Assembly: GCA_019421385.1 (NCBI GenBank)
Contig: JAHZFK010000001.1
Coordinates: 1-64,000 of the forward strand
Origin: Clostridiales bacterium
GTDB taxonomy: Bacteria; Bacillota; Clostridia; Oscillospirales; Butyricicoccaceae
Direction: 5' to 3'
DNA: 64,000 bases
Of the stretch, positions 8,779-16,773 are shown in pieces. The position numbers and the translations under genes are program-made. The notes under the pieces are model-generated. The model saw nothing but the letters and a program-made list of their open reading frames with translations, did not search any database and had not been told where the DNA came from. Position 1 is the stretch's first letter. Every line of letters begins with the position of its first letter.

Positions 8779-9216
8779 TCAGTTAGTCTTATCTCCCGAT
8801 TGCTCAAAATTGTCTATCATTTGCTCCAACTCAGCAATGAGCTGGTCGTGTTTTTCATCCCCTCCTTTTGCCTCCTGCTTTTTTACAAGCGCCACTGCAA
8901 TTTTGGCAAGGGATGAAGTGTTGATGCCCTGCTGATCGAGCATGTCGGCAATGTATTCCTCTTTGGTAAGGCAAGGCTGAAATTTACGGACGTACTTTTT
9001 TCCTGATCTGACGAAGCCGCAGATTTCAAGCAGCTCTTTGTCCAGCAAAGATGTCAGCATTTTGTGGATATAGTTGATACTCCAAGTGGCTGTATCCTCA
9101 GTTTTCTGCGAGATCTCAAAAACATCCAAAGCGGATAGCGGTGTGCCAACATTCCAAAAAATATGCATAAGTATTTCTTCTGAGTTTGATAATGTCTTCC
9201 CTTTCAATATAATCAC
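8779..9216 (-). CDS. BlaI/MecI-family transcriptional repressor
   Basis: This 145-residue winged-helix repressor matches the BlaI family: SNSEEILMHIFWNVGTPLSA, then TWSINYIHKMLTSLLDKELLE and the wing (GFVRSGKKYVRKFQP). A C-terminal dimerisation helix follows. It stops 2 bases before the M56 gene. The start is uncertain: GTG at 9216 fits the frame, and TTG at 9207 would have a better spaced AAAGGTG. It would repress its own operon until cleaved through the M56 protein. Confidence 0.85.
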   Translation of the reverse strand: MIILKGKTLSNSEEILMHIFWNVGTPLSALDVFEISQKTEDTATWSINYIHKMLTSLLDKELLEICGFVRSGKKYVRKFQPCLTKEEYIADMLDQQGINTSSLAKIAVALVKKQEAKGGDEKHDQLIAELEQMIDNFEQSGDKTN

Positions 9217-9345
9217 CTTTTTAGTTAATTAATTTCCGCAATATCATCTTATATTTTTTTCAATGAAATAGCAATTCAAAAGTCAAACAAAAATTGACAA
9301 ACTCTATTGGTGCATATGCCTTGAGCAACTGCTTCCATATGAGAT

Positions 9346-9376
9346 AAAAAGGCCATGCCCTAGTTATGGGCATGGC
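9346..9376 (-). terminator. Terminator of the CobW operon
   Basis: A GC-rich stem (ggccatgccc at 9351-9360 with gggcatggct at 9368-9377) has five T on the minus strand just beyond it, 60 bases past the CobW-YcgQ stop. Confidence 0.8.
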
Positions 9377-9435
9377 TTATCCAATCGCATCAAGGCTCAA
9401 TCAAAAGTAGTAACCTGTACGGTTCGCGCGACGCA

Positions 9436-10389
9436 TTAGTTAAAGTATACCAACTCTTCCTCTGGCTTTTCCGCCGGAATGACCTCGCTGGCATGTAGCA
9501 CCGGGCCTTCTCCGCGATACTGCGGCAGCATCTCAACCGTGATGGACGCGGTCACACGCACCCAGTCGCGTTGTTTGAGATCCTTTGCGCCCGACCAGCG
9601 GCACAGAAAGCCCAGAAAGCTAATGTCCTCCGCGCAGCAGACCATACCGAAGCGGCCCGGCACAAACGAACCTGCCGGCACATTGTTCCCGACATAGACC
9701 TGCGCCAAAAAGCGCACGGTCTTGCCATCGTACTTGCCCGGATCGCCCATCGCGTCAACGTACCACAGGCCGTAATCCGCGGGCGCGATGTCGATCACGT
9801 CCGCATCCACATCAAACGGCAGCGGCATATTACGCGCATAATCCTCCGAGTTGCCGTCTACATCGTCCAGATAAATGGTCGCGCGCGGGTTCATGGCGCG
9901 GATATTCTTTTTGTAGAGCATCTCCTTGAGCGCGTCCGTGCAGCGGTTGAACACCACCAGATCGGCGGTCGTGATATGCTCGAACATCATCGGCCCCATA
10001 TTGTTGGAGTAGAGTTCAAAGGTGGCGGCATTGACCGTAGTAACGATCTGATACAGCTCCCACCGCGCGGGCATCGCGGCCATCAGATCGTCCAGCTTCC
10101 ACATGCCGTTATATTCGATCAGAATACGATCAGGATCGTACTTCTGCTCGATCCGCTTGAGTCGGTTGGGCGTCAGGTCGGATACCGACTCGATCGGCAC
10201 AAGCGCCGTGCCCCAGTGCAGCAGCTCCTGCTCGTCGTATTCCTCGATGCCCTCTTCGCACATCAGCAGCGCGGTGCGCTCATTCTCGGTAAAATTCGGG
10301 TCTGCGAGGATTTCCTTGATAAACTGCGTTTTACCGCTTTCCAGAAAGCCGGTGAACACATAAACCGGAATCGGTTCCCTATTTGGCAT
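9436..10389 (-). CDS. CobW/COG0523 GTPase fused to a YcgQ-like (TIGR03943) domain
   Basis: The 317-residue protein starts at ATG 10389 after AAGGAGG. Residues 8-200 are a CobW-type P-loop GTPase (Walker A GFLESGKT at 14-21, later VVFNRCT in the base-recognition position). The usual CxCC metal motif is missing; the equivalent segment reads LLMCEEGIEEYDEQE. Residues about 205-305 (GKTVRFLAQVYVG, FVPGRFGMVCCAEDISFLGF, WVRVTASITV) match the C-terminal OB-like domain of the YcgQ family, whose genes sit beside YcgR-type permeases. It is cotranscribed with a second, His-rich CobW gene. A role in metal delivery is likely, but the metal and client are unknown. Confidence 0.75.
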   Translation of the reverse strand: MPNREPIPVYVFTGFLESGKTQFIKEILADPNFTENERTALLMCEEGIEEYDEQELLHWGTALVPIESVSDLTPNRLKRIEQKYDPDRILIEYNGMWKLDDLMAAMPARWELYQIVTTVNAATFELYSNNMGPMMFEHITTADLVVFNRCTDALKEMLYKKNIRAMNPRATIYLDDVDGNSEDYARNMPLPFDVDADVIDIAPADYGLWYVDAMGDPGKYDGKTVRFLAQVYVGNNVPAGSFVPGRFGMVCCAEDISFLGFLCRWSGAKDLKQRDWVRVTASITVEMLPQYRGEGPVLHASEVIPAEKPEEELVYFN

Positions 10390-10402
10390 ACCGTTTTCCT
10401 CC

Positions 10403-11482
10403 TTAGGCTACGCCGAACAAACCGGCGATGCGCTCCTCGTCCAACTCTGCGCCGATGACGCACAGGCGGCCGGTATAATCCGCTGCACCGCGGCGAATCT
10501 CCGGTGCGCCGGGTACATAATCAAAGTGCAGCCACTCGCCGCCATCTGCCGCAGGCACAATGCCCTTGGCACGCAGCACGGTGCCAAGAGAGGGATCACC
10601 GAGCGCGGTCAGCACCTGGTTCAGCTCTTCCTCGGTGTACTTATGCGGCGTTTCTACGCCCCAAGAGGTAAACACCTCGTCCGCGTCGTGGTCATGACCG
10701 CAGCCGCAATGATCGTGGTCGTGATGATGGTGATGCTCGTGATCATGGTCATGGTCATGGCAGCCACAGGTGCAGTCTGGGCCATGCTCATGGTGATGGT
10801 CGTGCTCATGCTCATGCTCGTGCTCATGATGATGCTCGTGATGGTGGTGCGGCTCGTGCGCGATCTCATCGAGCACTTCCTGCACCAAATCGCGGCTGCC
10901 TTCCATCGTCTGGAGCAGCTGCATCCCCGTCAGTTCCTTCCACGGCGTGGTCACGATGCGTGCATGTGCGTTCAGTCCGCGCAGCAAGGCAACGACCTCA
11001 TCCAGACGCTTTGCCGGGCACTCCGCTGTACGGGACAGCAGAATCGCACCCGCATGTGCCACCTGATTCTCAAAGAACTCACCAAAGTTCTTCAGGTACA
11101 TTTTGGCCTTGAGCGCATCAACCACCGTGACAAACGAGTTGAGCTGCACGTCCAGATGCGCGTTCTGCACCGCCGAAATCACGTCGGACAGCTTGCCCAC
11201 ACCGGATGGCTCGATCAGAATGCGGTCGGGGTGGTACTGCTCGACCACGTCGTGCAGCGCCTTGCCGAAATCGCCCACCAGCGAGCAGCAAATGCAGCCC
11301 GCGTTCATTTCATTTACCACAATGCCCGCGTCCTTGAGGAAACCGCCGTCAATGCCGATCTCACCAAATTCGTTCTCGATCAGCACCACCTGTTCGCCCT
11401 TCAGCGCATCCGCCAGCAGCCGCTTGATCAGCGTGGTCTTGCCGGCGCCCAGAAAACCTGAAATAATATCAATTTTCGTCAT
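10403..11482 (-). CDS. CobW/ZNG1-type GTPase metallochaperone with His-rich loop
   Basis: The 359-residue protein starts at ATG 11482 with a GAGGCG ribosome site; a longer reading to 11566 has no ribosome site. Walker A is GFLGAGKTT at 9-17, and the CxCC metal site is C63-I-C65-C66. About residues 205-270 form a His/Asp/Glu-rich segment (HEPHHHHEHHHEHEHEHEH and repeats) that would bind Zn or Ni in bulk. The CobW C-terminal domain follows. COG0523 proteins of this type use GTP to deliver zinc or related metals to client enzymes. It sits 13 bases upstream of the CobW-YcgQ gene, in one operon. Confidence 0.88.
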   Translation of the reverse strand: MTKIDIISGFLGAGKTTLIKRLLADALKGEQVVLIENEFGEIGIDGGFLKDAGIVVNEMNAGCICCSLVGDFGKALHDVVEQYHPDRILIEPSGVGKLSDVISAVQNAHLDVQLNSFVTVVDALKAKMYLKNFGEFFENQVAHAGAILLSRTAECPAKRLDEVVALLRGLNAHARIVTTPWKELTGMQLLQTMEGSRDLVQEVLDEIAHEPHHHHEHHHEHEHEHEHDHHHEHGPDCTCGCHDHDHDHEHHHHHDHDHCGCGHDHDADEVFTSWGVETPHKYTEEELNQVLTALGDPSLGTVLRAKGIVPAADGGEWLHFDYVPGAPEIRRGAADYTGRLCVIGAELDEERIAGLFGVA

Positions 11483-11588
11483 TTGTTTCGCCTCATTTTC
11501 AGTTAAATTCCAGATGAAAATAGTATACCACGTTTTCCGCAAAAAGGAAAGTTTTTCGGTTAGCATACGCTAATTCTCGTCGCAGGCA

Positions 11589-11619
11589 GAAAAAAAGAGG
11601 GCTTTGACCAAGCCCTCTT
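11589..11619 (-). terminator. Terminator of the acyltransferase gene
   Basis: An aagaggg/ccctctt stem (11595-11619) is followed on the minus strand by a run of T, 6 bases past the stop at 11625. Confidence 0.85.
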
Positions 11620-11624
11620 CGTAT

Positions 11625-12938
11625 TTATTTTACCTGACCGCACGCCAAGCCATTGTATTTGGTCACACGGAAGGGGTACTGCACGGTTCGGGTCTCCACT
11701 CCGATCTCCTCCAACCCGGCCACCAGACTGTTGACCACCTGCATATCGCGGCCGCGCTGCGCGATCGACAGCTTCATACGGCTGCCGAAAGATGACACCA
11801 ACATCGCAAACGGCTGCACCGCACAGGGCAGCACCGCACCGTAGTCCAGCACATACGGCATACAGCTTTCCGGCATCTTGAAGCGGCCGACATTGGTAAT
11901 CAGGAAGCTGTCTTCGAGCACAAAGTCGCGGCACAGTTTTTGCCCCATCTGCATTTTCTCCGCCAGCGGCATATCCGCTTCGTGCAGCTCGCTGCACCGA
12001 TCGGACGCAGCCTTTGCGCGATACAGCAGCTGCTCGCGCTCCATCTGGCTGTTCAAAAATTCCTTGGTTTTGCGGAACACCTCGGGCAGCGGCAGGTCAC
12101 GGTACTCCGGCAGATACGGCAGGTCGACAAAGCAGATGAAATACCGTGTTGTCGCCGTGGGCAGCAACGGCCGCAGGTCGACCGGGATTTGCGAGATGAC
12201 TGGCTTGTCCGGTTCGCCATACTTCTGGTCAAAGGCACGCATGAGGAGCGGCGCCACGATGGACAGCGGACTGACACCGATGGATTTACCATAGCTGTGC
12301 AGCTGCTCAAACGGGAAAATGACGTCGGTCACCAGCTCCGGCGCATCTCCCTTATCGGTCAAATCCCACGCATGGGACGCTTCGGGCTTTTTCCAAATGC
12401 CCGCGGGCGAAAATTCCTGATCGGCAAGCTGACGGTATCCGTCCGCGCTCTCCTCCGGCGACCAGCGCGTGTCCATACCGCGTACCGAGCCGTCGTTTTC
12501 GACCGGATACCCGCACAGCGTCAGATACTGGAACAGCACGCAGCGGATAAATTCCTCAAAACCGCGGCCGTCCGAAATCGAATGCTGGTATTCCATGGTG
12601 ATCGTGTTTTCCTGATAGCCTACCAGAAACAGATAGCCGCGCGTATCGGGTGAACCGATGGTATAGCGTTTTTCCACCCCGTCAAACGGCAGCACCACGG
12701 GCGGCAGCACATTCGGACGATAGCGGAAACTGGTATCGGTCGCTTCCACGCCGAGCATCATATGCGGAAATCGCAGCAGCGCCTGCTCGACTGCCTGCTG
12801 CAGCTTATCCGGCCGCACACGGTCACGCATGTGGATGATATGTCTTGGCACACACGCGACGGTTTCATGGGTATTATACAGAAAAATCTTTGCGTAACTA
12901 TCCGTGCGGAGCAGCGGATAATCTGTGAGCATATCCAT
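11625..12938 (-). CDS. Condensation-fold acyltransferase (alcohol acetyltransferase/PapA-like)
   Basis: The 437-residue product starts at ATG 12938 with GGAGGGG 7 bases upstream; a longer frame to 12992 lacks a ribosome site. The active-site motif HxxxDG is present as H119-SIS-D123-G124 (MEYQHSISDGRGFEEF). The two-lobed chloramphenicol-acetyltransferase-like fold is indicated by VISQIPVDLRPLLP and FLITNVGRF in the second half. Such enzymes move acyl groups between thioesters and alcohols or amines; the substrate here cannot be read. A second family member lies at 21823-23130. It is a single gene with its own terminator. Confidence 0.75.
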   Translation of the reverse strand: MDMLTDYPLLRTDSYAKIFLYNTHETVACVPRHIIHMRDRVRPDKLQQAVEQALLRFPHMMLGVEATDTSFRYRPNVLPPVVLPFDGVEKRYTIGSPDTRGYLFLVGYQENTITMEYQHSISDGRGFEEFIRCVLFQYLTLCGYPVENDGSVRGMDTRWSPEESADGYRQLADQEFSPAGIWKKPEASHAWDLTDKGDAPELVTDVIFPFEQLHSYGKSIGVSPLSIVAPLLMRAFDQKYGEPDKPVISQIPVDLRPLLPTATTRYFICFVDLPYLPEYRDLPLPEVFRKTKEFLNSQMEREQLLYRAKAASDRCSELHEADMPLAEKMQMGQKLCRDFVLEDSFLITNVGRFKMPESCMPYVLDYGAVLPCAVQPFAMLVSSFGSRMKLSIAQRGRDMQVVNSLVAGLEEIGVETRTVQYPFRVTKYNGLACGQVK

Positions 12939-13062
12939 TCCTATCCCCTCCGAGGTCAGCATGTAGTGGTTCTCCTGCTTTGATTGTAGCACCGCCTGAC
13001 AGATTTGTAAATCGAATCCAGTCGGTTTTTGCTATTTCCGAACACAGTGTCTAGTAACTAAG

Positions 13063-13094
13063 AACAGCGGCACCCCTTTCGGGATGCCGCTGTT
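13063..13094 (-). terminator. Hairpin after the DUF4179 gene
   Basis: A 10-12 bp stem (aacagcggca.../...tgccgctgtt) lies just beyond the stop at 13104. The T-run after it is weak, so termination may be partial. Confidence 0.6.
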
Positions 13095-13103
13095 TGCTCG
13101 GTT

Positions 13104-14201
13104 TTACTGCTGCACTGGAATCTCCAAATCACCAATCGTCAGAGATACTACATCCTCGAGCGGGATGATCTCGCTGAAAATATCGCCCTTCTGGCAAACC
13201 GTTTTGCCGCCCTGCGGCTTGATGCTGCCACCTGCATAGGACATATCCACGCTGGTGCCGTCCGCCTTGTTGACCAAAATCTGCACATCGTCAAAATACT
13301 TCTGCATCTGCGCGTTGTCGTGGTCGCTCTGCTTGCCCGACTGCGCGTTCTCGTCCCACTGCACCTCGCTATCCACCGTGTAATCCACGCGCAGCGCCAG
13401 CGGGGACAGCGTGATCTGGTCAATGGTCGCGGTCATACCGTTCAAGCCAAAGGTCTGGCCTGCCGGCAGATTGATCGAGGTATCTTCAAAATCCATATTG
13501 AACTTGAATGCCCAATCGCCCTCGGCAATCATGATGCGGTTCATATCCTCATCGTACACATACAGGTCACTGAACTTTGCCTTTACCGTGCGGCCGTGTA
13601 CGTCACCCTCGCTGATCTCGCGCGTTTCCACATATTGAATCGACGGGTCGTTCGGGTCGGCATCGTAGAAGTACGAGCCGCCATGCGTACCGCCAAAATA
13701 GCCTGACAGCGAAGTATCCTCTTCCGCAAAATTCATCGGCAGCACGCCGTCGCCCACGGTTTTGCTCAGGTCGATATCGAACGGTGTGCCGTCCTCCTTG
13801 ACGATCGAATAGGTGATCGCATAGTGGTACTTGTCACCGATGATGGCATCCGCCGTAATCGTCACGCCATTATCCGTGTCGCTCGCCCCGATCGGACGAC
13901 CGATTCGGTCGATGATCTCGGTGTCCGCCGTCGGGCCGAACACGCCGGAAAACGCTTCGCCCGCAGTTTTGAACACACCCGATGCACCCGCGCCGATGCC
14001 CAGCACCAGCGCCGCCGCTACGCCAACCGCCGCCACACGCGGCAGGCGGGACTTCCGTCCACGCGTTTTTTCCTGCTGCGGGGCGTTCTCGCCCACCGCA
14101 TCCAGCAGATTCTGCACCATGCGCGCCTTGGCTTCGTCCGAGAAGCGCAGACCGTCCAGCGCATCAGTATACTCTCTGTTATTATTATACGCTCTGTTCA
14201 T
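13104..14201 (-). CDS. DUF4179-type membrane protein, partner of the upstream sigma factor
   Basis: The 365-residue product starts at ATG 14201, 8 bases after GGGAGG; the ATG 6 bases earlier is too close to the ribosome site. A cytoplasmic N-terminus (LRFSDEAKARMVQNLL) is followed by one membrane helix at about residues 52-75 (VAAVGVAAALVLGIGAGAS). The rest is an extracellular part with the DUF4179 beta domain and a second Ig-like beta region. DUF4179 proteins are commonly encoded beside ECF-type sigma factors and are thought to act as their membrane regulators. The gene overlaps the sigma-factor gene by 17 bases. Confidence 0.78.
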   Translation of the reverse strand: MNRAYNNNREYTDALDGLRFSDEAKARMVQNLLDAVGENAPQQEKTRGRKSRLPRVAAVGVAAALVLGIGAGASGVFKTAGEAFSGVFGPTADTEIIDRIGRPIGASDTDNGVTITADAIIGDKYHYAITYSIVKEDGTPFDIDLSKTVGDGVLPMNFAEEDTSLSGYFGGTHGGSYFYDADPNDPSIQYVETREISEGDVHGRTVKAKFSDLYVYDEDMNRIMIAEGDWAFKFNMDFEDTSINLPAGQTFGLNGMTATIDQITLSPLALRVDYTVDSEVQWDENAQSGKQSDHDNAQMQKYFDDVQILVNKADGTSVDMSYAGGSIKPQGGKTVCQKGDIFSEIIPLEDVVSLTIGDLEIPVQQ

Positions 14202-14679
14202 ATTCATTCCCTCCCAAAGTCATGCGCAGTTTTTGCCGTCCCCGGCTCAGGTGCGCGTTTACCGCGGATTCGCTGCGGCCCAACAGACCCGCGATCTCGC
14301 GGACGGAGTAACCTTCGTAGTAATACAGGTAAACCGCTTCGCGGTAGTTTTCCGGCAGCGCCATCACCGCTTCCAGCACGTCGTTTTCCGGTGCCGTGGG
14401 GGCGGGCGTTTCCGCGACCACCTCAAGCGCTACTGTGCGCCGCCGGAACGCGTTTCGCATCGTGTCCTTGCAGGCATTCGCGGTCGCACGGATGATCCAC
14501 GCCTTTTCATGCGCCGGACTGTCGAACGTCTGCCCACTGGTCAGCAATTTCAGGAACACGGTTTGGCAGATGTCCTCCGCATCCTGTGTATTTTTCAGAT
14601 AGGTGTACGAAAGCCGCAGAATCAGGTCGGAATAGGTGTTCACCAACCGTTCGGCCTCGGCCCTGTCCAGTTGTATCAT
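14185..14679 (-). CDS. ECF-type sigma-70 family RNA polymerase sigma factor
   Basis: The 164-residue protein shows region 2 (SDLILRLSYTYLKNTQDAED, then ICQTVFLKLL) and region 4 (LPENYREAVYLYYYEGYSVR, then EIAGLLGRSESAVNAHLSRG). The start is ATG 14679 with AAGGAG 11-12 bases upstream. It overlaps the DUF4179 gene, its likely anti-sigma partner, so activity is probably released by an envelope signal. Its target promoters are not identifiable here. Confidence 0.9.
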   Translation of the reverse strand: MIQLDRAEAERLVNTYSDLILRLSYTYLKNTQDAEDICQTVFLKLLTSGQTFDSPAHEKAWIIRATANACKDTMRNAFRRRTVALEVVAETPAPTAPENDVLEAVMALPENYREAVYLYYYEGYSVREIAGLLGRSESAVNAHLSRGRQKLRMTLGGNEYEQSV

Positions 14680-14795
14680 GGTTTCATCAACTCCTTTGGT
14701 GGCCGTTCGGCCGTGTCAGCAACGTCGCTTCACCTACAATACGAATGAGCGGTGCGTTTGCTGACAGCGGGAGGGAAAATTTTTTGCCAAAGCAA

Positions 14796-14820
14796 AAGAC
14801 AGCCCCGAAGGACTGTCTTT
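14796..14820 (-). terminator. Terminator of the PadR/FtsW-like operon
   Basis: An aaagacag/ctgtcttt stem, with T-rich sequence on the minus strand beyond it, lies 20 bases past the stop of the FtsW-like gene. Confidence 0.8.
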
Positions 14821-14840
14821 CAGTATAGCATAGTTTGTCA

Positions 14841-16271
14841 TTACGAAACAGAACGCGCGTTTTGCGGCGCAAGGCCGCTTTCGAGCTGTCCCGATCGCTG
14901 CGCGGACAGCATAAGGCCAAGCAGCAGCATGGTCTGGCATAGGTACATGCCGCCGAAGGACAGCAGCGGCAAGCCATAGGCCGCAATCAGGATGATACCG
15001 CAGTTTTGCAACACATACATCAGGGTTTGCAGCGCAAACGTCACCATCACGCCCATGCACACGCCGCGCGCAAGCAGACCGGTCTGCCGCCGCGCAATGC
15101 GGAAACCCCAGACCAGCAACAGCACGACCGCTGCCAATATCAGCAGTGCGACTGCCCAATCCCAATAATATTTTGAAGCCATAATCACCCAATCGGTCAT
15201 GCCGTCCCTGTGCAGCCAAGGATCAATCGTCTGCTGCTCGCAATCCGGAAAACGGATGCCGAACATGATGTACTGAACCATTGAGCCCAGATAGCCTTCT
15301 CCCATCACCTCGCTCTGCGGATGCAACACAACCGCTAACCTTTCCTGTATGTGCTCATACGCATAAAGCTGAAACAGGAAGTACAACAGCATCGCCAGCA
15401 CCGGCGACACAGCCAGCGTCAACTTGCCCATGCTGCGCCGTCCGAACGCGCCGCGCCAAACCGTCGCAAACAGTATGCCGCAGCTGACCAGCGTCAACAC
15501 AGCAATTGCCGCCATCGAAGGCGCTTGCATCGCCAGAAACCACATAACGGGCAGCGACAACAGGCAGATGCCGATGCCCCGCGTCCCATTGCCACGCTGA
15601 CGGAACAGAATGCCCGCAAACAGCACCGGGAAGAACCACACCCACTGCGCCAGATAGACCAGTTTGCCATTCACCCGATAGTTCAGGGGACCAATCAATG
15701 CCAGGCCGCCCACGACCCACAGACCGTACAGCAGCCAACAGTGCCGCCCGAGAATGGTGTAGTCCGCAAAATACGCGGCCAGCAAACACACAGCGCCCGC
15801 CACATATTTCCCGAAAAACATGTACCATTCCAAATCATTGTGCGGTCGCAGCAGATATTGCAGCACCAGTCCCACTGCTGCGACCACCAGCACGATGCCC
15901 AGCATCACCCAGTCCGGGCGCGGTCGCCACGCGCGGTCGAGCTGCGTGCCGGTTTCGACCGCATCGCCCATCTCGCACATGGTCGCCTGCGCGGCAGTTT
16001 CCTCGTCCATCCCCTCATCCAGAAAGGCTTCGTACTGGTCGGAAAGATGATCGGCCAGTTCCTTTGCTGCCACCGGGCGCGCCCGCTTCCAGCGCATCTG
16101 GGCAGTCGCGTTATTGACCCATCCGCGCAGCAGTTCGGGCAATGGCTTTACGCTGCGCCCCTCGGCGGCTGCGTCCAGCGCTTGCAGTTCAGCCGCATCC
16201 AGCGCACGCTCGGCTGCGTCGCGCTCGAGCAACCCCAGCAGATACCGACGCACACCGTCAGGTAAACGCAT
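14841..16271 (-). CDS. FtsW/RodA/SpoVE-family membrane protein with N-terminal HAAS-type domain
   Basis: The 476-residue protein starts at ATG 16271 after GGGGGGAG and overlaps the PadR gene by 14 bases. Residues 1-115 are cytoplasmic, with the pattern KELADHLSDQYEAFLDEGMD then ETAAQATMCEMGD. This is the short helical HAAS-type domain often encoded directly after PadR regulators. About ten membrane helices follow. The end (AAYGLPLLSFGGMYLCQTML) aligns with the conserved FtsW/RodA/SpoVE C-terminal motif, although the usual PFISYGG reads PLLSFGG. FtsW and RodA are peptidoglycan polymerases; whether this divergent protein is active is unknown. Confidence 0.75.
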   Translation of the reverse strand: MRLPDGVRRYLLGLLERDAAERALDAAELQALDAAAEGRSVKPLPELLRGWVNNATAQMRWKRARPVAAKELADHLSDQYEAFLDEGMDEETAAQATMCEMGDAVETGTQLDRAWRPRPDWVMLGIVLVVAAVGLVLQYLLRPHNDLEWYMFFGKYVAGAVCLLAAYFADYTILGRHCWLLYGLWVVGGLALIGPLNYRVNGKLVYLAQWVWFFPVLFAGILFRQRGNGTRGIGICLLSLPVMWFLAMQAPSMAAIAVLTLVSCGILFATVWRGAFGRRSMGKLTLAVSPVLAMLLYFLFQLYAYEHIQERLAVVLHPQSEVMGEGYLGSMVQYIMFGIRFPDCEQQTIDPWLHRDGMTDWVIMASKYYWDWAVALLILAAVVLLLVWGFRIARRQTGLLARGVCMGVMVTFALQTLMYVLQNCGIILIAAYGLPLLSFGGMYLCQTMLLLGLMLSAQRSGQLESGLAPQNARSVS

Positions 16272-16605
16272 GGCTTTCTCCCCCCTTCAGCACGCGCTCG
16301 ACCGCACCGGAAAACTGCCGCCATTCCTCGGTCTTTTCCGCTAACCGCGTGCGTCCCTCGTCGGTCAGATGGTAATATTTGCGCACCCGTGCGCCGTCTG
16401 CCGCTTGCTCATAGCTCTGCACCAGTCCCTGTGTTTCCAGCGTGTGCAGCAGCGGATAAAGCGTGCCCGCCTTGAGCGAAAACGTATCGTCCGACCGCTC
16501 ACGCAGCCGCTCGATCATCTGATAGCCGTACAGGTCGTCCTCCTCCAGCAGCCGCAGCACCAGCAGCGCCGTACTGCCCGCGAGTAAGCTTTTGTCGATT
16601 GCCAT
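16258..16605 (-). CDS. PadR-family transcriptional regulator
   Basis: This 115-residue winged-helix protein has the PadR core LLEEDDLYGYQMIERLRER, SLKAGTLYPLLHTLETQGLV and a wing with ARVRKYYHLTDEG. The start is ATG 16605 after AAGGAGGG. It is the first gene of an operon with the FtsW-like gene, and its promoter carries palindromes suited to autorepression. Confidence 0.92.
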   Translation of the reverse strand: MAIDKSLLAGSTALLVLRLLEEDDLYGYQMIERLRERSDDTFSLKAGTLYPLLHTLETQGLVQSYEQAADGARVRKYYHLTDEGRTRLAEKTEEWRQFSGAVERVLKGGESHAFT

Positions 16606-16619
16606 GTTCTATCCCTCCT

Positions 16620-16670
16620 TATATCGGTGTTCGATATATTGATTATATATAGATATCCGATATATGTCAA
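16620..16670 (-). promoter_or_regulatory. Consensus promoter with palindromic operators for padR
   Basis: On the minus strand, TTGACA (16665-16670) is separated by exactly 17 bases from TATAAT (16642-16647). A perfect inverted repeat, tatatcg-gtgtt-cgatata, covers 16620-16638. A second related half-site (atatcggatatc) lies inside the spacer. Binding by PadR here would block the polymerase. Confidence 0.8.
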
Positions 16671-16702
16671 GTCCATCTGTACCATGCTTCGCACTATCCC
16701 GC

Positions 16703-16761
16703 TTGACAAACTAACGTCGTTAGTTTATGCTGAAAACAGAGAAAACTAATCTTGTTAGTTT
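16703..16761 (+). promoter_or_regulatory. tetR promoter with two palindromic operators
   Basis: TTGACA (16703-16708) and TATGCT (16726-16731) are 17 bases apart. An inverted repeat, aaactaac-gtc-gttagttt (16708-16726), fills the spacer, and a second, aaactaa-tcttg-ttagttt (16743-16761), lies just before the ribosome site. The pair is suited to autorepression by the TetR protein. Confidence 0.82.
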
Positions 16762-16773
16762 GGAGGTCATCCC

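Noticed and set aside
7404..9216. Reading the BlaI/M56 pair as a beta-lactam resistance locus
   Set aside because: There is no beta-lactamase or PBP2a-like gene in the operon, and the sensor lacks the penicillin-binding domain.
10650..10870. Repeated cat/tgg-rich sequence that could be a repeat element
   Set aside because: It is the coding sequence of the His-rich loop of the CobW protein.
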